Below, one piece after another: positions 19,201-27,664 of a DNA stretch of 64,000 bases. The notes below the pieces were generated by a model. The model was not told the origin of the DNA, did not search any database, and was given only the letters and a program-made list of their open reading frames with translations. Numbering within the stretch: the stretch's first letter is position 1; every line of letters starts with the position of its first letter. Position numbers and translations under genes: made by a program. Source of the stretch: Bacteroidales bacterium (lineage in GTDB: Bacteria > Bacteroidota > Bacteroidia > Bacteroidales > 4484-276); NCBI GenBank assembly GCA_035647615.1, contig DASRND010000001.1, positions 1 to 64,000 on the forward strand. Direction: 5' to 3'.

Positions 19201-20211
19201 AATATGGATAAGGAGCTGGGAAATAATCCTGAGGAAACCTACGTGCTGACCAGTAATGGCTCGGGGCAAACCTTTACCGGAAACATTACTCCTCCGGCCG
19301 ATCAGCAAGGCGGGCAATACCGCATGCGGGTAAGGATGACTTATAGCACTGCCCCCGTACCTTGTGGCAACTCATCTTATGGCGAAGTTGAAGACTATAC
19401 CGTTATTATCGAACAAGGTATGACCGCAAACTTCAATGCGAATAATACTGAAATCTGCCAAGACCTCGAAGTTACGTTTACCGATTACTCATCTGGTGGA
19501 ATAGACGAATGGTATTGGGAATTTGAAGGTGGAACACCGGCAACCTCTGCCGAGGAAAATCCGACGGTAATGTACGAAGAAGGCGGTACCTTCGACGTAA
19601 CCCTTACCATTACAGGTGCGCAGGGCAGCAGCGTCATCACTAAACCGGATTACATCCATGTGATAGATAAACCTGACGATGCCGGCGACATCTTTGGCAG
19701 CATGCAAACCTGCCAGGGCTACGAAGAAACCTTTGCGGTGAGTGAAATCGAATATGCTGATAATTATAACTGGGTGCTTGTTCCCGCCGAGGCCGGCGAA
19801 GTAACCGCAACGGATAACGCAATAACCATCCTCATCAGCCTGGAATATGAAGGCGATGCTTCCCTTAAAGTATGTGGTAGCAACGACTGCGGCGAAGGTG
19901 CTTGGAGCGAGGATTTCGTTTTCTCCATCAATACCTGCGTAGGAATTTTTGATGGTCAAACATCAGCACAGGCCACGATTTATCCCAATCCGGGCGAAGG
20001 ACTTTTTACCCTTGAGCTTAACGGCAACGACGTGGTACAACTGCAAGTAGTCAACGCCATTGGTGAAATAGTATATAAGGTTTCGGATGTAAAAGTTGAT
20101 GGTCATCTTGCCACCGACATCAACCTGAACGGATTTGCTGAAGGTGTTTATTTCCTGAAAATCGACGGCAACACCATGCATGAATTCCAAAAAATCGTCA
20201 TTACACGATAG
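16249..20211 (+). CDS. Gingipain-like C25 cysteine protease, T9SS substrate (copy 2)
   Basis: A 1320-residue exoprotease with a signal peptide (1-20). It has a C25 propeptide and catalytic domain (about 240-600), with His453 (NYRGHGSE) and Cys491/Cys492 (FDVCCDN) as the expected dyad; this copy keeps the tandem CC. Two NDxxGxNG repeats follow (from about 692 and 806), then a GEVED domain (about 913-1055), a PKD domain (about 1057-1140, with YWEFEGGTPATS and VTLTITG) and a second Ig-like module. It ends with a T9SS type A sorting domain (IYPNPGEGLFTLE, from about 1243). Its GEVED and repeat modules closely resemble those of copy 1, so the genes share ancestry or exchange segments. Confidence 0.9.
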   Translation: MTKKFMLFTFLLLAATGLYAQKSWVPFTSNEPAQTTIAVQQSDRAGLTLEITVPGMYRQQITEGEMVFDQLSLTSGATTLEVGLPELPMLGQMIGIPGNQKVSFKIIEQKIQTVEGYNVYPFQTPTTDNPGGHDHPFVMDQNFYNQNRIFPGVNVQMDAPQVWRDVKLTNLHVTPFSYNPSTQSLEVITHLVVAVEFEGTDNTMNFNPRMELSPKFYNMYKSAIPNFETLGYTLSLRESPGIKYLVITNDEAVDAVQPLVDWKNQMGHRAEVRTLEAGFNTPQQFKTYISELYETDGLEYVLMVGDAYPNGGSNGGPNIVPMYYWSPGGDPSYSDSWYTCLDGPNDHYADLAIGRFVYDANKLFELELQIEKTMTHYLTPDMSSNWGENTILIANKQDYPGKYTQCCNEIASFNYSIQTPIFEKAYGGEGYNNADVVEFINTTGSGIFNYRGHGSETELWDWTNSGPPHFTKSNVIQLNNLDQLFVFFDVCCDNMDIVGYSGECLCESFMKHPAASVAVHGAIIPSYTIPNHDYDKEMYKAIFHENITNIGYITNFANLTVLNVHGELGKSNVRTYLWLGDASIEPWTKQIGTLTVSHDAQLFLGMSEFTVTITGNGGSVENAMVCVSNEDQSVYAVGYSDASGVAIVAFDGPVIDPGHVNVTVSLHNYLPYQGIVPVIPQEGPYVVKDSYVINDIAGGNGNGLMDYAEQVMLSLSVKNVGIETAANVIVTISTEDEYITITNATANYGDIEPDGVATVTDGFAFDVAENLPDGHGVLLNVSASDGTDNWASTVVIPGHAPKLSLNGYSINDASGNNNGFLDPGETVEMTVNVINKGSADAYTVVASLLSTDPMLSVLSADPQEIGDLVPSATGLAVFTVSADPTIVPGYLGELLLTLNADFNIEQEDVVLIPFTDYCDASTSNQDEYISKVVLGEINNSSSWQGGVADYRDITTTLEPGVAEAITVTNGNAWSSDKVTVWIDWNMDKELGNNPEETYVLTSNGSGQTFTGNITPPADQQGGQYRMRVRMTYSTAPVPCGNSSYGEVEDYTVIIEQGMTANFNANNTEICQDLEVTFTDYSSGGIDEWYWEFEGGTPATSAEENPTVMYEEGGTFDVTLTITGAQGSSVITKPDYIHVIDKPDDAGDIFGSMQTCQGYEETFAVSEIEYADNYNWVLVPAEAGEVTATDNAITILISLEYEGDASLKVCGSNDCGEGAWSEDFVFSINTCVGIFDGQTSAQATIYPNPGEGLFTLELNGNDVVQLQVVNAIGEIVYKVSDVKVDGHLATDINLNGFAEGVYFLKIDGNTMHEFQKIVITR

Positions 20212-20235
20212 GGAATTTTATTAAAAGAAAAATTC

Positions 20236-20271
20236 AAAAAAGGCTGTCCTGAAAAGGCAGCCTTTTTTTTA
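20236..20271 (+). terminator. Rho-independent terminator after C25 protease copy 2
   Basis: AAAAGGCTG pairs with CAGCCTTTT around a short loop, followed by eight T. It is symmetrical enough to work in both directions. Confidence 0.75.
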
Positions 20272-20442
20272 TTACTTGTGGTAAGAATGACCCCGATTTT
20301 TTCCGCACAAGATTTCTCCATCCAAACTTGCTCTGCAAATTTTCCAGTCGAAATGACGCGCAAAACATTCGCTGACCAAAATAACCTTCACCAAAGATTT
20401 ATTTAGTTTTACCGCTTCATTTTTTTAAAATCAAAACTTTAT

Positions 20443-23400
20443 ATGAAGAAATTCTATCTTTCCGCCACATTACTCGCGTTGATGATGCTATGCTCAGGTT
20501 TATCTGTTTTTGCACAACCCAAAACTTTGTTGCTCTCGCAAGGCGACAACCAATTTGATATTACTGCCACCACGCGTGGCAACATTAATTTCCACCATGA
20601 GCTGGCTACTCTGAGCAGCCTGGAAGTTGCCGGCGATAATCGGGCGTTTGTCCAGCTTGTGGCGCCGGGCTACAACTATTCGATGCAGGAGGGTGCGCCT
20701 ATGCTGCCGATGATAAAAAAACTGATGGAAATACCAGCAGGCGCCACGTATGAAATCGTTGTCACGAATGTAGTTACAGAGACCTACCGCCTGGCAGATT
20801 TTGATATTACTATTCCGTTGTTCCCTGCGCAGCCATCGGTGAGCAAGAGCGATGAGCGCGATAATATCCCCCTGGTGGTGGATGCATCGGTTTATCAATC
20901 GGATGAGTGGTTTGGCTTTGAAACGGTGCAGATAGAAGAATTGGGCGAGATGCGCGGTACACATCTGGCGCGGCTTGAAGTGTCGCCATTCCGTTATAAT
21001 CCGATGCGTGGCGAGTTGCAGGTAATTACATCTTTTGACGGTGAGATACGATTTATGGGCGGAAACCCCGAAGCTGCTCAGGCGGAGAAAGCCCGGCTTT
21101 ATTCGCCTTATTACAAATCCATTTTCGATCAGCTTATCAATTACCAGGCGCCTGCTCCTGAGGAATCTTTGCGTGCATTGCCGGGCGCTGCTCCGGTTAC
21201 CTATATTATCGTTTCCCATCCGATGTTTCAGACGGCACTGCAGCCGTTTGTTGCATGGAAGACTAAAAAAGGTTTTAAAGTAATCGAAGCTTACACCAAC
21301 AATCCGGCGGTAGGAACCTCCACCACTTCCATTAAAAATTACCTGAAGAATTTCTACAACAATCCGCCGCAGGGCGTGCATCCACAGACCTTCGTGCTCA
21401 TCGTTGGCGACGTGGCGCAGGTGCCTGCTTTTAATGGTACAGCTGGATCACACGTCACCGATCTATATTATTGTGAATACACCAACGACTACTTTCCTGA
21501 ATGTTTTTACGGACGGTTCTCGGCCAACACATTGGCGCAGTTGCAGCCACAAATCGACAAAACCCTCGAATACGAACAATATGCTTTTCCCGACCCTACT
21601 TTTCTCGACGAAGTGGTGTTGGTTGCCGGAGCAGATAGTTATCACCAGCTCAAGTGGGGCAATGGCCAGATCAACTATGGAACACAATACTATTTTAATG
21701 CAGCGCATGGTCTATTGACGCATGCATACCTGCAGCCACAACCTTCCGGCGGGAACTATTCGGCCAATATCCGGCAGGATGTAAGCAATGGTGTGGCTTA
21801 CGCCAATTACTCGGCACATTGCAGTCCATCGGGCTGGGCCGATCCTTCTTTTACCATCAATCACATCTCTGCTCTTACCAATTCTCACCGATATGCGCTG
21901 ATGGTTGGCAACTGCTGTTCTTCGGTCGAATTTCAAAACAATTCTTTCGGTGAGGAAATCGTTCGGGCACCGCTCAAAGGCGCCATCGGCTACATTGGTG
22001 GTTCCAACAGCACCTACTGGGACGAAGATTTTTGGTGGGGCGTCGGAAACAAAACTGTGTCGTCCAATCCCACCTATGAATCAACAAAACTTGGTGTTTA
22101 CGACCGCACCTTCCACGATCGTGCTGGTATTACTACCAACGATTGGTATGTTACTCAGGGGCAAATGCCCTCGGCGGGCAACCTGGCAGTGACACAATCC
22201 GGATCGTCACTAAAAAATTATTATTGGGAAATTTATCATTTGATGGGCGATCCCTCACTGATGGTTTATTTTTCGCAAGCGCCTGCCATCAGCGTAAGCT
22301 ATCCGCCGCTGCTGCCACTATCGACAACAATGGTGGAAGTAAATACCGCTCCTTACGCTTACGTTGCGATAAGTAAAAATGGTGCTTTGGTAGGTGCTGC
22401 TTTGGCCAACAATAGCGGGCTGGCGCATGTAAACCTGCTGCCGGTAACGCAGGCTGGCACAGCCGATGTGGTGGTGACCGGGCAAAATCTCAAGCCGTGG
22501 CAAGGAACGGTAATGTTTGCCACACCTAACGGCCCATTTATTTCGGTAGAGAATTATGCAGTGAACGATGCCGGCGCCAATGGCAACGGGCTGGCCGAAT
22601 ATGGCGAAACTGTCAGCCTCGACGTTTCCTTTAAAAATATAGGCAATGCTGCAGGCAACAACATCAATCTTACGCTTACTTCCTCCAGCCCATTCGTTAC
22701 GATAATGCAGGCTCAGGCGATGTTGCCTCAAATCAACGCCGGTCAAACCATTGCGCTAAGCGATATTTTTAAATTCTCGATAGCCGAAAATGTGCCGGAT
22801 GAAGAAGGTTTGATATTTACACTTAAAGCGACCAGCGGCAGCAATGTCTGGGAAAGCCAACTCAACATCACTGCACATGCTCCTTTGCTGGCCTATAGTA
22901 ATTACTCAATTAATGATGTTTCCGGTAATAACAACGGAAAACTTGATCCCGGCGAAACGGTGACTTTCACAGTTTCTGCCATCAACAATGGCTCGGCTGC
23001 CGCTACAGCTGTAATGGGACAACTCACCACAGCCAGTCCCTACATCACTATCATTACCACCCAACCTCAACCGATGGGCAACATGGCGCCTGACGCAACC
23101 GCTTCGGCTGGATTTTCGCTGACCTGCAGTCCTTCTACGCCGGTGGGTCAAACTATAAGTTTTAATTTTAATATTACCGCCGCGCAAGGAATTTCCGCCA
23201 ACGGCACTTTTTCGGCTGTAGCCGGACAAATACCAGTACTTATTGTCGATCTGGACGGAAATCATAATTCTGCCAACCATATAGCTTCTGCCATTAATGC
23301 CAATGGAATTGCAACACAAATAACCACTACTTTTCCAGCAAATCCCAACCTTTACACCTCGGTTTTTGTGTGTCTGGGAATTTATTATAGTAATTATAAA

Positions 23401-24552
23401 CTGACTGCAACGCAAGGTCAGGTGCTGGCAGCTTACCTCAACGACGGCGGAAGATTGTACATGGAAGGCGGTGACACGTGGCATTACGATACACAAACAC
23501 AGGTGCATGGAATGTTTGGTATCCAAGGGCTGTCCGATGGCAGTGGCGACCTAGGAAGCATTGCAGGAGTGAACACCACCATGACGCAGGGAATGAGTTT
23601 CGGTTACAATGGCGAAAACAGTTGGATCGATCGGCTGGCGGCAATAAATGGCGGTGTGGCCATTCTAAAAAACCAATCGCCGCAGTACATTTGTGCTGTA
23701 GCCAATGAAGCAGCAGGTTACCGAACCATCGGCATGTCGATGGAGTTTGGTGGTCTCACGGGCAACCGCAATGCACTGATGGAAAAATATCTGTTGTTCT
23801 TTGGATTGTTGCAGCCGCTCACGGCCGATTTTACTGCAGATGTAACCACAGTGAGTGAAGGAACTTCGATTCACTTTTTTGATCAGAGCACCGGCAACCC
23901 CCAAAATTTTGTGTGGAGTTTTCCGGGAGCTTTTCCATCTGCAAGTAACGACCAAAACCCTATGGTAACTTATCATAATGCCGGGGTGTATTCTGTAACA
24001 CTAAAGGTGACCGCAGAAGGCAATTCGGTTACAGCCACCAAAAATAATTACATCACCGTGCGGCCGGTCGGACTTATTCAGACCATACCGATACACAGCG
24101 GCTGGAATGGGATTTCGTCAGCTTTGATTCCTGACAACGGCAACCTGGAGCAGATTTTTGGCGAACATATCAATGAGTTGATCATCCTGCAGGATATGCA
24201 GGGAATGTTTTTCCCGGGCATGCAGATCAACACGCTTGGTGAATGGAATTACCAGACCGGCTATAAAATTAAAGCTGCCGCAGATTTTGAGATTGAAATA
24301 GCAGGAATGCTGCCGGAAGATAGTCAGCTGACATTGCCGGCTGGCTGGAGCCTGCTGCCGGTGTTAGCGACGGAAGCTGTGGAGCCACACATTTTGTTTG
24401 CCGAGGAGCCGGAGAAACTCATAATTATCAAGGCGGTGGCCGGAACTGGCGTTTACTGGCCGGCCTATGGCATCAGCACTTTGGGCGCACTGCAGCCGGG
24501 CGTCAGCTATCTCGTTTTTGTAACGGACGAGGTGGTGATAGCTTTTGATTAA
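20443..24552 (+). CDS. Gingipain-like C25 cysteine protease with atypical C-terminus (copy 3)
   Basis: A 1369-residue secreted protease with a signal peptide (about 1-24). The C25 catalytic domain (about 250-620) has His459 (NYSAHCSP) and Cys491/Cys492 in VGNCCSSVEF, the closest match here to the gingipain active site. After two NDxxxNGNG repeats comes an unusual domain (about 928-1122) resembling the amidotransferase/ThuA-like fold (LIVDLDGNH, FVCLGIYYSN, GGRLYMEGGDTWH). A PKD domain follows (about 1126-1207). The last 160 residues have two modules around GWNGISSALIPDNG and AGWSLLPVLA instead of a classic PNP-type T9SS sorting domain. How it is targeted is therefore open. Confidence 0.87.
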   Translation: MKKFYLSATLLALMMLCSGLSVFAQPKTLLLSQGDNQFDITATTRGNINFHHELATLSSLEVAGDNRAFVQLVAPGYNYSMQEGAPMLPMIKKLMEIPAGATYEIVVTNVVTETYRLADFDITIPLFPAQPSVSKSDERDNIPLVVDASVYQSDEWFGFETVQIEELGEMRGTHLARLEVSPFRYNPMRGELQVITSFDGEIRFMGGNPEAAQAEKARLYSPYYKSIFDQLINYQAPAPEESLRALPGAAPVTYIIVSHPMFQTALQPFVAWKTKKGFKVIEAYTNNPAVGTSTTSIKNYLKNFYNNPPQGVHPQTFVLIVGDVAQVPAFNGTAGSHVTDLYYCEYTNDYFPECFYGRFSANTLAQLQPQIDKTLEYEQYAFPDPTFLDEVVLVAGADSYHQLKWGNGQINYGTQYYFNAAHGLLTHAYLQPQPSGGNYSANIRQDVSNGVAYANYSAHCSPSGWADPSFTINHISALTNSHRYALMVGNCCSSVEFQNNSFGEEIVRAPLKGAIGYIGGSNSTYWDEDFWWGVGNKTVSSNPTYESTKLGVYDRTFHDRAGITTNDWYVTQGQMPSAGNLAVTQSGSSLKNYYWEIYHLMGDPSLMVYFSQAPAISVSYPPLLPLSTTMVEVNTAPYAYVAISKNGALVGAALANNSGLAHVNLLPVTQAGTADVVVTGQNLKPWQGTVMFATPNGPFISVENYAVNDAGANGNGLAEYGETVSLDVSFKNIGNAAGNNINLTLTSSSPFVTIMQAQAMLPQINAGQTIALSDIFKFSIAENVPDEEGLIFTLKATSGSNVWESQLNITAHAPLLAYSNYSINDVSGNNNGKLDPGETVTFTVSAINNGSAAATAVMGQLTTASPYITIITTQPQPMGNMAPDATASAGFSLTCSPSTPVGQTISFNFNITAAQGISANGTFSAVAGQIPVLIVDLDGNHNSANHIASAINANGIATQITTTFPANPNLYTSVFVCLGIYYSNYKLTATQGQVLAAYLNDGGRLYMEGGDTWHYDTQTQVHGMFGIQGLSDGSGDLGSIAGVNTTMTQGMSFGYNGENSWIDRLAAINGGVAILKNQSPQYICAVANEAAGYRTIGMSMEFGGLTGNRNALMEKYLLFFGLLQPLTADFTADVTTVSEGTSIHFFDQSTGNPQNFVWSFPGAFPSASNDQNPMVTYHNAGVYSVTLKVTAEGNSVTATKNNYITVRPVGLIQTIPIHSGWNGISSALIPDNGNLEQIFGEHINELIILQDMQGMFFPGMQINTLGEWNYQTGYKIKAAADFEIEIAGMLPEDSQLTLPAGWSLLPVLATEAVEPHILFAEEPEKLIIIKAVAGTGVYWPAYGISTLGALQPGVSYLVFVTDEVVIAFD

Positions 24553-24604
24553 ATAGAAATTATTTACTACAGCCCGAACGTTTACGCCCGACATTTGCCA
24601 TACG

Positions 24605-25117
24605 CTAAACAATTTTCCGCATCAGTATTCCATCGTAATAGTCTGAGCCGATTTTGGTGTCGCGTTCCAGTCGGGCGAGGGTTTCAAAGTCAAGCGATTC
24701 GTAGAGGCGGATGGCTGCCACATGATCGGCACGCACCATCAGGTAAAGTATCTCGATAGCTTTGGTTTCTTTAATGCGTTCCAGGGCGGCTTGCAGCAAT
24801 TGCCGTCCGATGCCTTGCTTTCGGTAACCCTCCACAATGCCCATGGTAAGCCTGGCTGTGTGCCGCAGCCGGATGGCAGTATTGGCTTCTATGGTGAGAT
24901 ATCCCACCGGACGGCTGCCGCTCATCGCTATTAGCATCATCGAACCGTAAATGCGCAGCAAGTCCTGGTGATATTTGGCGAAAGCCTGGACATCGGCAAA
25001 CTTCCGGTCGAAGTCGTCGCTCATAAAATCGGTGGTGAGATGCACGTGGCGCACAATGGCATAGAGCTCCTTTGCATCAAACTCGTGGTATCCTTTTATC
25101 GTCACTTGGTGTATCAT
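24605..25117 (-). CDS. GNAT family N-acetyltransferase
   Basis: A 170-residue acetyl-CoA-dependent N-acetyltransferase. The acetyl-CoA binding motif is clear: LTMGIVEGYRKQGIGRQLLQAAL at about residues 90-112, with the Q/RxxGxG/A pattern as RKQGIGRQ. ILYLMVRADHVAAIRLYESLDF, the terminal motif B region, follows. The substrate cannot be read from the sequence; the end FETLARLERD resembles RimI-like and small-molecule acetyltransferases. It is on the opposite strand to the protease cluster. Confidence 0.88.
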   Translation of the reverse strand: MIHQVTIKGYHEFDAKELYAIVRHVHLTTDFMSDDFDRKFADVQAFAKYHQDLLRIYGSMMLIAMSGSRPVGYLTIEANTAIRLRHTARLTMGIVEGYRKQGIGRQLLQAALERIKETKAIEILYLMVRADHVAAIRLYESLDFETLARLERDTKIGSDYYDGILMRKIV

Positions 25118-25252
25118 AATAATTCTTTATTGGCCAGGATTCTTTTTGATGAATAGTTGGCCGAATGATTTTTTTCGTCTTACTTTGTAAACCTGCATAA
25201 AAAAGATCTGACAAAGATAAACTGCAAATTGGATAATAAAAATGCCTTTGAC

Positions 25253-25609
25253 ATGAATAACCCAAGTGTGATCACCATCTATCATAATCCGCGCTGCCGC
25301 AAATCGCGTGCAGGGCTTGCCAGGCTCCAAAGCAAAGGCGAACCCTACCAGATTAAGGAATACATGAAAACCGGAATTCCGGTGGAAGAGCTGCGAGATG
25401 TGCTGATGAAACTCAACTTGAGGCCAAAGGAGATTATCCGTACCCATGAAGCCGATTACAAAACACGCTTTCGCGGAAAAGATTTCACCGACGATGAGTG
25501 GATTCAGATCCTGAGCGAAAATCCCAAACTCATCAAGCGGCCGCTGGTGATAAAAAAATACAAAGCCGTATGGGCCGATCCGCCCGAAATGATGGATTTG
25601 ATGTTCTGA
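25253..25609 (+). CDS. ArsC/Spx family thioredoxin-like protein, arsenate reductase-like
   Basis: A 118-residue protein of the ArsC/Spx/YffB family. The N-terminal YHNPRCRKSRAGL places the reactive Cys at residue 15 followed by Arg, as in ArsC. IKRPLVIKKYKAVWADPPE at the C-terminus matches the conserved RPL-V region. It could reduce arsenate with glutathione or glutaredoxin, but many Bacteroidota members lack proof of this and no ars operon is nearby. The ATG at 25253 is preferred over an in-frame TTG at 25229. Confidence 0.8.
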   Translation: MNNPSVITIYHNPRCRKSRAGLARLQSKGEPYQIKEYMKTGIPVEELRDVLMKLNLRPKEIIRTHEADYKTRFRGKDFTDDEWIQILSENPKLIKRPLVIKKYKAVWADPPEMMDLMF

Positions 25610-25759
25610 TCACAATTTTTTTCCCGGCACTAATATGGCCTGTTTATAAAGTTGGTGAAAAACTGACAAGAAGTTTTAATATCCAACAAAACAAGCTTTT
25701 ACTACGCCCCGTTGAGAAGGCAAGCAACAGATTAACAACGAATAAATCAACAAAAACAA

Positions 25760-26935
25760 ATGGCTTATCCTTACACCCCCCCCGATTATTTTGGTATCGA
25801 CGAACTGCTGAGCGACGAACACAAGATCGTCCGTTCGTCCATCCGCGATTACGTTACCCGTTCCATTGTCCCCATCATCGATCAGGCAGCGCAGCAGCAT
25901 ACTTTTCCCGCCCATATTTTTAAAGAGCTGGGAGCGTTGGGCGTCTTTGGCTCTTTCATTCCTGAGGCGTATGGTGGTGCTGGGCTCGATTATATCTCCT
26001 ATGGTTTGATCATGACGGAGCTGGAGCGTGGCGATTCGGCCATCCGGTCCACCGCCTCGGTACAATCGTCGCTGGTGATGTATCCCATTTTTGCCTTTGG
26101 CAACGAAGAACAAAAGCGGCGTTTTCTGCCCCGACTTGCCACTGGCGAACTCATCGGCTGTTTTGGCCTCACCGAACCCAACCACGGCTCTGACCCCGGC
26201 AGAATGGAGACAACTCTGCGCGATGCCGGCGATCACTATGTTTTAAATGGAGCCAAAATGTGGATCACCAACAGCCCCATTGCCGACATTGCCGTTATAT
26301 GGGCAAAAGACGAAAAAGGGGTGGTGCGTGGTGCGATTGTCGAAAAAACAAGTCCAGGCTTCTCGGCGCCGGAAACCCACAACAAATGGTCGTTGCGTGC
26401 CTCGGTGACAGGTGAGCTGGTGTTTGATGAGGTGAAGATTCCCAAAGAAAACATGTTTCCGGATATCCGCGGTTTGAAGGGGCCTCTGATGTGCCTCAAC
26501 TCTGCGCGCTACGGCATTGCCTGGGGCGCTATAGGAGCCGCAGCCGATTGTTACAATACGGCGTTGCATTATGCTAAGGAGCGCATGCAGTTTGGGCGTC
26601 CGCTGGCCAGCTTCCAGCTACAGCAGAAAAAGCTTGCCGAGATGGTCACAGAAATCACGCATGCACAACTGCTGGCATGGCGGCTCGGAGTGCTGCGCAA
26701 CGATGGACGCGCCACCCCCGCACAGATATCGATGGCCAAACGCAACAATGTGCAGATGGCACTGAATGTGGCACGAGAGGCACGTCAGGTGCTTGGAGCA
26801 ATGGGCATCACCGGCGATTTTCCCATCATGCGCCACATGATGAATCTCGAATCGGTGATTACCTACGAAGGAACCCACGACATCCATCTGCTCATCACCG
26901 GCGCGGACATTACCGGCATCAATGCATTTGAATAA
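25760..26935 (+). CDS. Acyl-CoA dehydrogenase, glutaryl-CoA dehydrogenase-like
   Basis: A 391-residue FAD-dependent acyl-CoA dehydrogenase. Visible motifs are IGCFGLTEPNHGSDPGRMET (FAD/substrate binding), KMWITNSPIADI and RMQFGRPLASFQL. The catalytic Glu lies in TYEGTHDIHLLI near residue 375. The DPGRMET and EGTHDIH sequences are characteristic of glutaryl-CoA dehydrogenases, which oxidise and decarboxylate glutaryl-CoA to crotonyl-CoA in lysine/tryptophan degradation. Electron transfer flavoprotein genes are not nearby. Its neighbours support amino acid fermentation, but the substrate is inferred from motifs only. Confidence 0.87.
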   Translation: MAYPYTPPDYFGIDELLSDEHKIVRSSIRDYVTRSIVPIIDQAAQQHTFPAHIFKELGALGVFGSFIPEAYGGAGLDYISYGLIMTELERGDSAIRSTASVQSSLVMYPIFAFGNEEQKRRFLPRLATGELIGCFGLTEPNHGSDPGRMETTLRDAGDHYVLNGAKMWITNSPIADIAVIWAKDEKGVVRGAIVEKTSPGFSAPETHNKWSLRASVTGELVFDEVKIPKENMFPDIRGLKGPLMCLNSARYGIAWGAIGAAADCYNTALHYAKERMQFGRPLASFQLQQKKLAEMVTEITHAQLLAWRLGVLRNDGRATPAQISMAKRNNVQMALNVAREARQVLGAMGITGDFPIMRHMMNLESVITYEGTHDIHLLITGADITGINAFE

Positions 26936-27204
26936 AAAGATTTAGTAAAACAAAGTATAAACTGATGCGGCGGAGAGATGTAGAGGAAAGTTTCTTGATA
27001 CTTTTTTCGTGTTGATTAGCATAATTCACATGAATTTGTGGTTAGAGGAATTTTCACATGAATTTGCTGGAAACCTCTGTTTTTATTTGTTTAGCCAGCC
27101 AAACCTACATTACCTTTCAGATAGGAAACCGCACGGTTTAAGACGCTAAATAACAATACTTTTGTGTAAAATTAACATCTTATCGATCACTATAATTCAT
27201 TATT

Positions 27205-27606
27205 ATGAAACCTACTCATATCGAACACATAGGAATTGCCGTCAACAGCCTCGAAGAAAGCATTCCTTATTATGAAAATGTTTTGGGGCTGAAGTGCTAT
27301 GCCGTGGAAGAAGTTGCCGATCAAAAAGTTAAGACCGCTTTTTTCCAGGTAGGACAAACAAAAATAGAGTTGCTCGAATCCACCGACCCGGAAGGTCCCA
27401 TCGGTAAGTTCATTGCCAATAAAGGCCCCGGTGTTCATCATCTGGCTTTTGCCATGGACGATGTGGATGAAGCATTAAAACAAGCCGAGGAAAAAGGTAT
27501 TCGCCTCATCGACAAGCAGCCGCGCAAAGGTGCCGAAGGTATGCGCATCGGGTTTCTGCATCCCAAATCAACATACGGTGTTCTCACCGAATTTTGTGGT
27601 AAATAA
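27205..27606 (+). CDS. mce: Methylmalonyl-CoA epimerase
   Basis: A 133-residue vicinal-oxygen-chelate enzyme that interconverts (R)- and (S)-methylmalonyl-CoA. The metal-binding residues fit: His in HIEHIGIAVNS, His in GPGVHHLAFAMDDV and Glu in the C-terminal LTEFCGK. Length is normal. It directly precedes the decarboxylase operon, so its product feeds that complex in the succinate-propionate pathway. Confidence 0.93.
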   Translation: MKPTHIEHIGIAVNSLEESIPYYENVLGLKCYAVEEVADQKVKTAFFQVGQTKIELLESTDPEGPIGKFIANKGPGVHHLAFAMDDVDEALKQAEEKGIRLIDKQPRKGAEGMRIGFLHPKSTYGVLTEFCGK

Positions 27607-27664
27607 ACCTTTGAGCCAATCCACACGGAGTTAAGAAATCATTACAAAACAAAATAAGTAAATT

